Made by a program: the position numbers and the translations under genes. From positions 1-45,095 of the forward strand of contig CANLHC010000002.1 of assembly GCA_947490625.1 (NCBI GenBank): DNA of 45,095 nt. Reading direction: 5' to 3'. The notes beneath the pieces were generated by a model. That model was given only the letters and a program-made list of their open reading frames with translations, made no database searches and had not been told where the DNA came from. This DNA is from Candidatus Nanopelagicaceae bacterium. GTDB taxonomy: Bacteria > Actinomycetota > Actinomycetes > Nanopelagicales > Nanopelagicaceae. Positions 1-7,546 of the stretch are shown in pieces; the first letter of the stretch is position 1; the number at the start of each line of letters is the position of its first letter.

Positions 1-456
1 CTCAAAGCTGAAGGTTTAGTGTGCGGCCTTGGAGCGCGAGACACGTTAAGAACAGAGATGGGCTATCCACTACATGGCCATGAACTTTCTCTTGCGATCT
101 CACCAGTACAAGCAAGTGCGACGTGGGCGATCGGGTGGAAAAAGGGTCCTTTCCAGGGAAGTGATGCCCTCACTGCAGAGAGAAGCGTCGGTCCCACACG
201 ACGCCTACGTGCTCTGCGATCTAATGACAGAGGAATTCCGCGACCAGAGATGATCGTGACTGATGCAACCGGAACAACTATTGGTGCTGTTACCAGCGGA
301 ACTTTCTCTCCAACCCTGCGAGTGGGCATTGCTCTTGCGTTGGTGGATTCATCTTATTCAATCGGAGACGAAGTCGCTATAGATATCCGAGGACGAAAAA
401 GCGTTGCAACGATCATTGATTTGCCGTTTGTGCCATCACGAGTGCGTGATAACTGA
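1..456 (+). CDS. gcvT: Glycine cleavage system T protein (aminomethyltransferase), C-terminal part
   Basis: The gene enters from the left edge in frame 1 and only its last 151 residues are present. GcvT transfers the methylene unit of the aminomethyl-lipoyl H protein to tetrahydrofolate, releasing ammonia, in cytoplasmic glycine catabolism. The visible part starts at the conserved GARDTLRTEMGYPLHGHEL segment and runs into the C-terminal barrel domain (GIPRPEM, GAVTSGTFSP, IDIRGR), which is typical of GcvT. A YgfZ-like folate protein is less likely, because the GARDTLR and GYPLHG blocks are characteristic of GcvT. The stop lies 21 bases from the convergent ECF S gene. Whether gcvH and gcvP are adjacent cannot be seen. 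Confidence 0.9.
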   Translation, partial: LKAEGLVCGLGARDTLRTEMGYPLHGHELSLAISPVQASATWAIGWKKGPFQGSDALTAERSVGPTRRLRALRSNDRGIPRPEMIVTDATGTTIGAVTSGTFSPTLRVGIALALVDSSYSIGDEVAIDIRGRKSVATIIDLPFVPSRVRDN

Positions 457-477
457 TTTCAACCTTCTGCGTTTGCC

Positions 478-1278
478 CTAAATTCTATTCGCTTTGAATT
501 CGATAGGGGAGACGAATGCGGCTCTGAAGTGAGAGCGACGCAAGGCGTGGAGAAAAGGCGTAGCGGTCACTGCTATTAATACTGATGTGAGAATTGCTCG
601 GGGCACATCCCATGCCATAGAAGATGCAAAGTGGAAAGTAATGAAGCGCGACATATTTTCACTTAAGGGACCACCAGGAATGTATGACAATTCTGTACTT
701 CGACCTAGGACCCAGGGCCAGAACTGTAGATCCATAAGTAATCCGAATACAAATGAGGCAAAGATTCCCATCACGATAAGCATCGCCTTCTCTGATATTC
801 CGCGAATTTCTCGTCTCCCAATTTTCTGAGGAAGTAAACCAGCAAGTAGTCCGATCCACCCTGCAGCAAAGATTTGATAAGGCAACCAAGGGCCAACGCC
901 TCCTGTAATCAGCGCTGAGGATGTCATCGAGGTGACTCCGAGTAAAAATCCCCACGAGGCACCAAACACCCGCGCCGCAACAATGAGAGCAAACCAAATT
1001 GGTTCAAGTCCTGCAGCGCCTGCACCTAATGGTCGCAACAAAGTAATGAATGCACTCATGACGCCAAGTAAAGCAATTGACTTTGCATCAATCGAACCGA
1101 TCCCAATTTCTGAAATGAGGAGAAATGCTGATGCAGCGATTGCTACCGCGAAGATCCAATGAAGATTTCCGGTGTAGAAAAATGGCCAGATAAAGCCAAG
1201 CAGGGCAATGGCCGACGTTAGAGTTAATACGATTATGGATTGCAGTGAGAGACGATAAACATCGGCAGTTCTCTTCAT
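478..1278 (-). CDS. ECF transporter S component, probably for cobalamin
   Basis: This is a 266-residue, very hydrophobic membrane protein with about six predicted membrane spans, of the size and layout of energy-coupling-factor substrate-binding (S) subunits. It is the last gene of a four-gene unit led by a cobalamin riboswitch, so B12 or a corrinoid is the likely substrate; the family alone does not fix that. I chose ATG at 1276-1278 because it overlaps the ATPase stop as ATGA and has AAGGA eight to nine bases upstream. An upstream in-frame ATG at 1339-1341 would add 21 polar residues inside the ATPase gene and looks spurious. A run of small and aromatic residues (GAGAAGLEPIWFALIVAARVFG) lies in the middle of the protein. 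Confidence 0.82.
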   Translation of the reverse strand: MKRTADVYRLSLQSIIVLTLTSAIALLGFIWPFFYTGNLHWIFAVAIAASAFLLISEIGIGSIDAKSIALLGVMSAFITLLRPLGAGAAGLEPIWFALIVAARVFGASWGFLLGVTSMTSSALITGGVGPWLPYQIFAAGWIGLLAGLLPQKIGRREIRGISEKAMLIVMGIFASFVFGLLMDLQFWPWVLGRSTELSYIPGGPLSENMSRFITFHFASSMAWDVPRAILTSVLIAVTATPFLHALRRSHFRAAFVSPIEFKANRI

Positions 1279-2897
1279 TGCACGGAGTCCTTGCCCGTTA
1301 CATTTGAGACTCCCTTTAACGCTTGCTTCACGGTGAGCCATGGGGCTGGCGACATTACTTTGGCTACTTGTGGTGCAAAGGCAGGTGAGGAGAGGAGAAC
1401 ATCAATAGTGTGGCCATCTGCTACGACATCACCGTCGGCGATAAAGACAACTCGATCAGCAGCTTCTGCCACTAGCTCAACATCGTGAGTGGCAATCAGC
1501 ACGCACTTGCCGAGGTTTCTTGCGTAGGAGGTAAGGGTGTCCACAAGAATAGTTTTTGCTTGGTAATCAAGTCCCCGTGTGGGTTCATCCATGATCAAGA
1601 TATCTGGGGCGCTGCAGAGAATAATTGCGAGAACGAGTGAAAGACGCTGACCTTCAGATAAATCTCGTGGATGAGAATCGGGACTCACCGTCGGAAGTAA
1701 CCGTGAAAGAAATTCCATCGTTGCGCCTTCGGGTAGGCCATTATCTCGATCGCTGGCGCTGCACTCTTTGGCGACACTGGTATGAATCAGCAGGTCGCTC
1801 GGCTCTTGAGGGATATATCCGATGCGAGAGAGGCGGGTGCGGCCTTGTAGCTTTACCGGATCTTCTCCCAGCACGCGCACGATTCCAGAACTAGGTGAGT
1901 GGTAACCGACGATGGATTTAAAGAGAGTGCTTTTGCCCGCGCCATTACGCCCCATGACTGCAGTAATTTCACCAGCACGGAAGTCGAGCGAGATGTTCCG
2001 AAGTGCAATTTTGCCACCATATGAATGCGAAACTTTTGTTACCTCTACGACGACTTTCTCGTTGAATTTTCGATCTATATTTTCAAGCGGAGTGAAATCC
2101 CGTAAGTGGGTCGTCATGCGACGAACTTCCCGAACACTGGTACCGACTGAATCTAGGTTAAGGGCTCGAGCAAGATGCACAATAGGCGGTGCAATAGGAG
2201 AATCTTTAAGAATTTGCTCGGGTATATCGATCACCGCACTTCCATCGGATGAGATCGCAATTATGCGATCTGCGAATCCAATCACTCTCTCTAATCTATG
2301 TTCTGAAATGACAACTGTGAGGCCAAGGTCATGAACGAGTCGGTGCAGAATAGAGAGAACCTCTTCTGCGGCTATCGGATCGAGGGCAGATGTAGGTTCG
2401 TCTAAAACCAAAACTTTCGGGTGCATTACTAAGGCGCTACCAATGGCAACGCGCTGTTGCTCGCCACCACTAAGCGTTGAAATCGAACGACTACGTAGGT
2501 GAGTGAGCGAGAGAAGATCAAGTATTTCTTCAACCCGCTTGCGCATGACATCAGGGGCGAAATTCAACGCTTCCATTCCGAAGACGAGTTCATCTTCCAC
2601 GGTATCTGTGACAAATCCGTGGGCTGGATTCTGACCTACTATGCCGATCAGATGAGCCAATCCTCCTGGCTTCGTTGTCGTAGTTGATAAACCATTGACC
2701 GTAATGTCTCCAGCCAAAATACCTCCCGTATGGTGAGGAACTAGGCCGTTAATGAGTCGCAGCAGTGATGACTTTCCAGAACCTGTTGCGCCAATTACTA
2801 AAACCATTTCACCTTCATCGATAGTGAAGGAGAGGTTTTCAAAGATGGTCTTTACTGAGTTCGGATAGATGAGGGAGACGTTATTGAATGAAATCAT
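1275..2897 (-). CDS. ECF transporter double-domain ATPase (EcfA1/A2 fusion)
   Basis: This 540-residue protein carries two complete ABC ATPase domains in tandem and would energise the membrane T and S subunits from the cytoplasm. Domain 1 has Walker A GATGSGKSS near residue 37, signature LSGGEQQRV, Walker B VLVLDEPTS and switch SEH. Domain 2 has Walker A GRNGAGKST near residue 318, signature LSEGQRLSL, Walker B ILIMDEPTR and switch THD. Both nucleotide sites look intact. Fusion of the two EcfA halves is common in actinobacteria. The ATG overlaps the stop of the T gene by four bases (ATGA), so the genes are translationally coupled. Confidence 0.93.
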   Translation of the reverse strand: MISFNNVSLIYPNSVKTIFENLSFTIDEGEMVLVIGATGSGKSSLLRLINGLVPHHTGGILAGDITVNGLSTTTTKPGGLAHLIGIVGQNPAHGFVTDTVEDELVFGMEALNFAPDVMRKRVEEILDLLSLTHLRSRSISTLSGGEQQRVAIGSALVMHPKVLVLDEPTSALDPIAAEEVLSILHRLVHDLGLTVVISEHRLERVIGFADRIIAISSDGSAVIDIPEQILKDSPIAPPIVHLARALNLDSVGTSVREVRRMTTHLRDFTPLENIDRKFNEKVVVEVTKVSHSYGGKIALRNISLDFRAGEITAVMGRNGAGKSTLFKSIVGYHSPSSGIVRVLGEDPVKLQGRTRLSRIGYIPQEPSDLLIHTSVAKECSASDRDNGLPEGATMEFLSRLLPTVSPDSHPRDLSEGQRLSLVLAIILCSAPDILIMDEPTRGLDYQAKTILVDTLTSYARNLGKCVLIATHDVELVAEAADRVVFIADGDVVADGHTIDVLLSSPAFAPQVAKVMSPAPWLTVKQALKGVSNVTGKDSVQ

Positions 2898-3655
2898 GAG
2901 AAGACCGCCAGTGATGCGGGAATAAGAATGACGGCGGAGCCGATCAGTGTGAGATCACGTGCGCTAAAAGCTTCGCGCTTGTATCGCGATCGCTTTCGTG
3001 AAAATCCATAACCTCTGGAATCCATAGCCGCGGCTAGATCAAGAGAACGGGCGAGAGATTCCTCCAAGAGAGCCAGTGCAACTCCTGACCAGCCTCTGCG
3101 CGTAATCCCACGCATGCGTTGTGCGGTTTTAATTCTGGAAGCGCTTGCAACGAGTTGAGGTAAGACAGATGTAGTGATCACAAGCGCTACGCCAAATTCG
3201 TAGATAAAAATCGGCATCTGTCTCAAAAGCCTATGGGGGGACGTGAGAGAAGTTGCTGCAGCAAATATACAAATCAGTGTTGCAATGTGGATTCCTTCAG
3301 AGACTGCAAAGAACAATCGTTCCTGGGTGATTGCTCCACCGACTCTGATCCCGGCCATCCAATCTGGCAGGTAGAGAATGGGAAGTTCAAAGAGAGTCGT
3401 TCCGGGGACAGGGACTCCGATGGCCACGCCAATAAATGTTCGTATCGCAACGATAACGAGGGCAATTTTCATGGCAAACCAGAGGCCACCCGACCAAGGG
3501 GTGCGCTCTACCGAATTTTTGTTAACGAGATAGACAACAGAAGACACTCCACCCACAACCAGAAGATTAATGATTGTGTTTTCGGAAAGCAGCACTGCGA
3601 AAGCTAGCGCCACGGCACCGACCCACCAGGTGAGTGGGTGGAATGTCTTTGTCAT
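2894..3655 (-). CDS. ECF transporter T component (EcfT/CbiQ family)
   Basis: This 253-residue membrane protein is the coupling subunit that links the ATPases to the S component. It has several hydrophobic spans at the N terminus and centre. Two cytoplasmic arginine-containing coupling motifs follow: AQRMRG near residue 178 and AMDSRGYG near residue 210, the short Ala-Arg-Gly signatures of EcfT. It sits between the SCO2322-like gene (7-base gap) and the ATPase (4-base overlap). The start ATG at 3653-3655 has no strong Shine-Dalgarno sequence, which suggests coupling to the preceding gene. Confidence 0.9.
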   Translation of the reverse strand: MTKTFHPLTWWVGAVALAFAVLLSENTIINLLVVGGVSSVVYLVNKNSVERTPWSGGLWFAMKIALVIVAIRTFIGVAIGVPVPGTTLFELPILYLPDWMAGIRVGGAITQERLFFAVSEGIHIATLICIFAAATSLTSPHRLLRQMPIFIYEFGVALVITTSVLPQLVASASRIKTAQRMRGITRRGWSGVALALLEESLARSLDLAAAMDSRGYGFSRKRSRYKREAFSARDLTLIGSAVILIPASLAVFS

Positions 3656-3662
3656 AAGCAGA

Positions 3663-4196
3663 TTATTTCTTCGCTGTCAGTTCTGCCGGCATTGGTATTT
3701 CTACACCGCACTCTTTGCGGGGATAGCCTGCTAGACCGCAGATCAAACCGGATTTGTCAGCACGAACTCTGACGACCCGTCCAAGAACATCGATGCCTTG
3801 TGCCTTCTTATCGATCACAATGCAGCGCTTTACTGTTTTCAAAGTCTTCTCACCGGATGGCGCTAAATAGCTCGGACCAAAATCGATGATAATTCCGATG
3901 CGCTTTTTTCCTGATACTGGGCGGGTTTTCCCGCAGAGTGCTTGAAAATCTGGGGCAACCGATGGTGATGACGCATCTGGAACTGCGCCTCCGGAAAAGG
4001 TAAATGCCCACCCTTCAACTGCGCCATCTGCAACATCGACCGTTGGTCCTGTCATTGCAGATGTCCAGGCTGTTGCTTTAGGTGCGGCTTGGAAGTATCC
4101 CCAATATCGGTAGCCAGTATCAGCTGCCTGTGCTGGAGTTGTGAGAGAGAGAAGTAGCGCGGTGACCACTATAAATAGTGATGATTTCTTATTCAA
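3663..4196 (-). CDS. Secreted SCO2322-family protein, first gene of the riboswitch-controlled operon
   Basis: This 177-residue protein begins with a classical signal peptide (KK, then a hydrophobic stretch ending PAQA-AD), so it should be exported. After it come YRYWGYFQ and DGAVEGWAF, blocks I recognise from the actinobacterial SCO2322 family, which lies beside ECF transporter genes in Streptomyces. Its biochemical role is not established; a surface substrate-capture or accessory role for the B12 transporter is inference. The start is TTG at 4194-4196, chosen because AAGGAG lies seven bases upstream. It is the first coding region after the cobalamin riboswitch. No lipobox is visible. Confidence 0.8.
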   Translation of the reverse strand: MNKKSSLFIVVTALLLSLTTPAQAADTGYRYWGYFQAAPKATAWTSAMTGPTVDVADGAVEGWAFTFSGGAVPDASSPSVAPDFQALCGKTRPVSGKKRIGIIIDFGPSYLAPSGEKTLKTVKRCIVIDKKAQGIDVLGRVVRVRADKSGLICGLAGYPRKECGVEIPMPAELTAKK

Positions 4197-4241
4197 TCTG
4201 GAGCTCCTTAAATAGTGAGAGTCTCACAGGGGTAGCTCAGA
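4197..4241 (-). promoter_or_regulatory. Probable expression platform and ribosome-binding site of the B12 riboswitch
   Basis: On the minus strand the Shine-Dalgarno region is AAGGAGCTCCAGA just before the TTG start. The segment TCTGAGCT (4234-4241), just after the aptamer, can pair with AGCTCCAGA (4197-4205) with one bulged base, which would hide part of the ribosome-binding site. Between them GTGAG-ACT-CTCAC (4215-4227) forms a perfect small hairpin. No U-run terminator was seen, so control of translation initiation is more likely than attenuation. The pairings were found by eye. Confidence 0.5.
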
Positions 4242-4411
4242 GCAATGCGTAGAAACGCTTAACTAAGGGACTACGCCCCGCAAACCTCGGCGGGTGTTGG
4301 TCTTCATTCTTAGGTAGGTAATCCGACTTCGAGTCTGAGCTCTTACGGTTGCGGGTCAGCGTCGGATTTTCACCGAACTTCCCCTACAAAAGAACGTTTA
4401 TTAAGTTGTTA
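4232..4411 (-). promoter_or_regulatory. Cobalamin (AdoCbl) riboswitch
   Basis: On the minus strand the conserved core is directly readable. A GGGGAAGTTCGGTGAAAATC block starts at about 4385, then CCGACGCTGACCCGCAACCG and TAAGAGC. The B12 box follows as GTCGGATTACCTACC at about 4313-4327. The GGTGnAAnTCC, GCnGnCCCGC and ACCTnCC elements are hallmarks of the cobalamin aptamer. It lies upstream of the SCO2322/ECF operon, so adenosylcobalamin should repress uptake. Boundaries are approximate because I did not fold the RNA. Confidence 0.93.
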
Positions 4412-4415
4412 GGCG

Positions 4416-4429
4416 CACCCTAGCGGGTG
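4416..4429 (-). terminator. Short hairpin after the DUF3043 gene, possible terminator
   Basis: CACCC-GCTA-GGGTG on the minus strand begins two bases after the DUF3043 stop codon. It has a five-base perfect stem and no T-run, so it would be a weak terminator, or it may belong to the 5' part of the riboswitch leader. Confidence 0.3.
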
Positions 4430-4430
4430 G

Positions 4431-4964
4431 TTAGATCTTTTCACCAGCTGCCACGCCGGGTTTTGGCGCGCGCATGCGGCGCATCTGTGTGGAACGAAGC
4501 CAACCATACATTCCTAGACCCTTGAAAGATTCAGAGGGAAAACGAGCAATGACTTCGCGTTTGATTTTTCGACTGAGGAGAATTCCATCAATGACAGATG
4601 CGAAGAGTACGGTGTACATCAAGACAACGCCGACTACCGCAGCTGCTGGGTGCGGCACCAAAGCAACTACAAGAACTATGGCGATTATCGGTAAGAAGAA
4701 TTCGCCGATGGAGCGACGCGAATCTACATAATTTCTTACGAACCTGCGTACGGGTCCGCGATCTCTTAGAGGTAGAGCATTCTCATCACCACGAAGGTAT
4801 GCCGCACGTTGTGCAAGTCGTGCTGCGCGAGTTGCTGCCTTTTGGCGCGCCTTCTCTTCCTTTGAATGAGCCGGAGCAAGAGTAGAAACCTTGCGCGCCG
4901 ATTCGGCATCCTTGCGCTTGGGCGTAGGTTTTCCTTTTTTCTGTGGCAGTGATTCCTTGGTCAT
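4431..4964 (-). CDS. DUF3043 family membrane protein
   Basis: This 177-residue actinobacterial protein of unknown function has a Lys/Arg-rich N terminus (KKGKPTPKRKDAE). The family signature LRGDENALPLRDRGPVRRF follows, then VDSRRSIGEFFLP and two hydrophobic segments near residues 92-135. It is probably an inner-membrane protein with a basic cytoplasmic N terminus. I chose ATG at 4962-4964; a TTG ten codons upstream (4992-4994) would overlap the end of nadA. It follows nadA by seven bases on the same strand and is probably cotranscribed with it. Confidence 0.8.
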   Translation of the reverse strand: MTKESLPQKKGKPTPKRKDAESARKVSTLAPAHSKEEKARQKAATRAARLAQRAAYLRGDENALPLRDRGPVRRFVRNYVDSRRSIGEFFLPIIAIVLVVALVPHPAAAVVGVVLMYTVLFASVIDGILLSRKIKREVIARFPSESFKGLGMYGWLRSTQMRRMRAPKPGVAAGEKI

Positions 4965-4971
4965 GAGCGGA

Positions 4972-6120
4972 CTATAGAGCCAGCATTCGTTCAAGTGCTA
5001 GTTGAGAGAATTGCTTGACTCGGGCATCCACTTTGATCTGATTGACCACATGTCCTGCAACGAGAGACTCCATCACCCACACCAGGTGGGGAAGGTCGAT
5101 CCGATTCATGGTTGAGCAGTAGCAGAGTGTTTTATCTAAGTAGACAATATTTTTATCGGGATGAGCCTTGGCCAAGCGGGATACGAGGTTGAATTCAGTG
5201 CCAATCGCCCAGGCGCTTCCACGTGGTGCGTTTTCAATTGTCCTAATAATGAATTCGGTGCTGCCCACTACATCTGCGTTGGTGACCACTTCATGCGTGC
5301 ACTCGGGGTGGACCAGAATTTTCACTTCTGGAATTCTGGATCTGACATCATCGATTGACTCTTTTGAAAAACGCCCATGGACCGAGCAATGTCCACGCCA
5401 CAGAATCACCTTGGCACTCTCTAATTCCGCGGCTGTCAGACCACCCATCTCTTTCCATGGATTCCAGAGCACGCAATCCTCGAGTGCGAGACCCAGACTT
5501 TGTACAGCGGTATTTCTACCTAAATGTTGGTCGGGCAAGAAGAGTATTTTAGAACCTTGTGTAAATGCCCACTCCATTGCTGCCTTCGCATTTGATGACG
5601 TACAGATGGTCCCGCCATTTTCTCCAGTAAAGGATTTAATAGCGGCAGAAGAATTCATATATGTCACTGGGATTGTCTGGGATGCGATTCCGAGATCAGT
5701 AAGCGTTCTCCAACACGCATCCACTTGTGATGCTGTCGCCATATCCGCCATGGAGCAACCCGCCGCAAGATCAGGCAAAATAACTTGCTGCTTATCGCTG
5801 GTGAGGATGTCAGCACTTTCTGCCATGAAGTGCACTCCGCAGAAAATTACGAATTCGGCTTTTTCTTGTTGTTGCGCCGCTTGAGCTAACTTAAATGAAT
5901 CACCGGTGATATCTGCAAAATTAATTACTTCATCGCGCTGATAGTGGTGGCCAAGAATGATCGCCCGATCACCAAGGGCTGCCCTGGCGACTCGAGCCCG
6001 TGACACCAGTTCAGGATCACTCGCATCTGGAACTTCGCCGGCGCATGTGACGCCTCGCTCGGAGAGTGGGTCTGATTGAGATCCCAAAAGCAGGAGGTTG
6101 GTCACGTTGCTCGTTGACAT
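4972..6120 (-). CDS. nadA: Quinolinate synthase NadA
   Basis: NadA condenses iminoaspartate with dihydroxyacetone phosphate to quinolinate for NAD biosynthesis, using a [4Fe-4S] cluster. The 382-residue protein has the family motif ILGHHYQRDEV near residue 55. Three candidate cluster cysteines lie in GCSMADMA, GHCSVHGRF and LCYCSTMNRI, spaced as in bacterial NadA. The substrate-binding segments SSNAKAAMEW and FLPDQHLGRN are also present. No nadB or nadC is in the window, so the rest of the pathway must lie elsewhere. The ATG start is followed by about 50 non-homologous residues before the catalytic core. It is divergent from erpA. Confidence 0.96.
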   Translation of the reverse strand: MSTSNVTNLLLLGSQSDPLSERGVTCAGEVPDASDPELVSRARVARAALGDRAIILGHHYQRDEVINFADITGDSFKLAQAAQQQEKAEFVIFCGVHFMAESADILTSDKQQVILPDLAAGCSMADMATASQVDACWRTLTDLGIASQTIPVTYMNSSAAIKSFTGENGGTICTSSNAKAAMEWAFTQGSKILFLPDQHLGRNTAVQSLGLALEDCVLWNPWKEMGGLTAAELESAKVILWRGHCSVHGRFSKESIDDVRSRIPEVKILVHPECTHEVVTNADVVGSTEFIIRTIENAPRGSAWAIGTEFNLVSRLAKAHPDKNIVYLDKTLCYCSTMNRIDLPHLVWVMESLVAGHVVNQIKVDARVKQFSQLALERMLAL

Positions 6121-6166
6121 ATGCCTATTCTCGCCTATAAAAGTCGCAAATGTGAAGTGACGCTAG

Positions 6167-6172
6167 TAGGCT
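6167..6172 (+). promoter_or_regulatory. Leaderless -10 element of erpA
   Basis: TAGGCT ends six bases before the ATG. The spacer and hexamer also form the perfect ten-base palindrome GGCTATAGCC (6169-6178). No Shine-Dalgarno sequence fits between. Confidence 0.6.
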
Positions 6173-6178
6173 ATAGCC

Positions 6179-6541
6179 ATGACAACTCAGGACGCATCAG
6201 TATCGACATCGACAACGACAAGCATTGCACTTACCGATGGAGCAGCTGCGAAGGTAGCTGCGCTCCTCGCTCAAGAAGGTGCAGATGATCTCTATCTCCG
6301 CGTTGAGGTTCAGCCTGGCGGTTGCTCTGGATTGAGATATCAACTCTTCTTTGATAACCGTGAATTAGAGGGCGATGTTGTCCGTATGTTCGGTGATGTG
6401 AAAGTAATTACCGGAAAGCTGAGCGACCCTTACTTGATGGGCGCGACAATTGATTTTGTAGATACGATCGAAAAGCAGGGCTTCACGATCGATAATCCAA
6501 ATGCACAAGGCTCATGTGCTTGCGGTGATTCCTTCAACTAA
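6179..6541 (+). CDS. erpA: Iron-sulfur cluster insertion protein, A-type carrier (ErpA/HesB family)
   Basis: This 120-residue cytoplasmic A-type carrier binds an Fe-S cluster and delivers it to apo-enzymes. It carries the three conserved cysteines, in QPGGCSGLRYQ near residue 55 and GSCACGDSF at the C terminus. In Mycobacterium a similar gene lies near adoK and ctaC, matching this neighbourhood. It is divergent from nadA, whose product needs a [4Fe-4S] cluster, so NadA is one plausible client (inference). The N-terminal 17 residues are Thr/Ser-rich and probably disordered. Confidence 0.92.
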   Translation: MTTQDASVSTSTTTSIALTDGAAAKVAALLAQEGADDLYLRVEVQPGGCSGLRYQLFFDNRELEGDVVRMFGDVKVITGKLSDPYLMGATIDFVDTIEKQGFTIDNPNAQGSCACGDSFN

Positions 6542-6557
6542 AGCTGGGTTTTGCTTG

Positions 6558-6563
6558 TAGATT
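6558..6563 (+). promoter_or_regulatory. Leaderless -10 element of the adenosine kinase gene
   Basis: TAGATT ends eight bases before ATG 6572 and supports that start over the in-frame TTG at 6551. Confidence 0.5.
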
Positions 6564-6571
6564 CTCGCCCT

Positions 6572-7546
6572 ATGAAGATAGGCGTTGCTGGGTCAGTCGG
6601 CCGTGATCACATCATGACTTTTCCGGGGAAATTTTCTGACTCAGTCGTAGTAGGTTCACTAGAAAAAATCTCTCTCTCATTCCTTGTCGATGGACTTGAA
6701 GTCCGACGCGGCGGTTGTGCAGCAAATATTTGCTTTGGTCTCGGAGTTCTCGGCCATAAGCCAGTACTAATCGCAGCTGTTGGCAAAGATTGGCCAGATT
6801 ACAACGCGTGGTTAACACGGCACGGCGTTGATACCTCACACGCACTTGTTTCAACAACGCAATTCACTGCCCTTTTTACCGTCACAACGGATTCTGAACA
6901 TAATCAATTTGCATCTTTCTTCCCTGGGGCAATGTCGGAGGCTCGTGACATTGAACTCCAACCCATTATTGATAAAGAGGGAACTCTGGATCTTCTTGTG
7001 ATCTCACCCGATGACCCCTCGGCGATGCTTCGCCATACAGAAGTAGCGCGATCAAAAGGTATTCCGATCCTGGCAGATCCTTCGCAGCAGATGGCCCGAC
7101 TTTCCGGAGAAGAGATCAGAGCCCTTATTGATGGAGCTACCTATCTCTTCATGAACGAATACGAGCTGGCACTTGCTATTCAAAAAACAGGGTGGAGTGA
7201 TGACGAGATTCTTGATCGCGTGAAATATCGCGTTGTTACTTTAGGCGCGGAAGGTTCACGTGTGGAGAGCCGTACCAGTCCAACAGTGACTGTCACATGT
7301 CCACAAGAGCGCGCGAAAGTTGATCCCACCGGAGTGGGTGATTCTTTCCGTAGCGGTTTTGTTGCAGGTCTTGCCTGGGGCCTTTCCCATGAACGGTGCG
7401 CACAGATAGGTTCAATGCTTGCCACCTACGTAATCGAAACGATGGGTACACAGGAGTACACCTTTACACCGACTGAATTTCTAGATCGTTTTGAAGGAGC
7501 TTATGGAGCAGATGCGCGACTAGAGGTCGCTGCACACCTTCACTAG
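6572..7546 (+). CDS. adoK: PfkB-family kinase, probable adenosine kinase
   Basis: This 324-residue ribokinase-fold enzyme probably phosphorylates adenosine to AMP in purine salvage. From memory it follows the Mycobacterium tuberculosis adenosine kinase closely: start MKIGVAGSVGRDHIM, SLSFLVDGLEVRRGG, FFPGAMSEARDIEL, LADPSQQMARLSGEEI and TGTQEYTF-like C-terminal blocks. The catalytic anion-hole motif is DPTGVGDSF near residue 255. ATG 6572 matches the family start and has a leaderless -10 upstream. Its 3' end overlaps the convergent cysteine-desulfurase homologue by 27 bases. Another sugar or nucleoside substrate cannot be fully excluded. Confidence 0.85.
   Translation: MKIGVAGSVGRDHIMTFPGKFSDSVVVGSLEKISLSFLVDGLEVRRGGCAANICFGLGVLGHKPVLIAAVGKDWPDYNAWLTRHGVDTSHALVSTTQFTALFTVTTDSEHNQFASFFPGAMSEARDIELQPIIDKEGTLDLLVISPDDPSAMLRHTEVARSKGIPILADPSQQMARLSGEEIRALIDGATYLFMNEYELALAIQKTGWSDDEILDRVKYRVVTLGAEGSRVESRTSPTVTVTCPQERAKVDPTGVGDSFRSGFVAGLAWGLSHERCAQIGSMLATYVIETMGTQEYTFTPTEFLDRFEGAYGADARLEVAAHLH

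Noticed and set aside
1279..1341. Earlier ATG for the ECF S component
   Set aside because: The added residues are polar and lie within the ATPase gene; the ATGA overlap at 1275-1278 is the usual coupled start.
5168..5884. Long plus-strand open frame (238 codons) opposite nadA
   Set aside because: Lies wholly antisense to a well-supported NadA gene, with no recognisable motif; a shadow frame.
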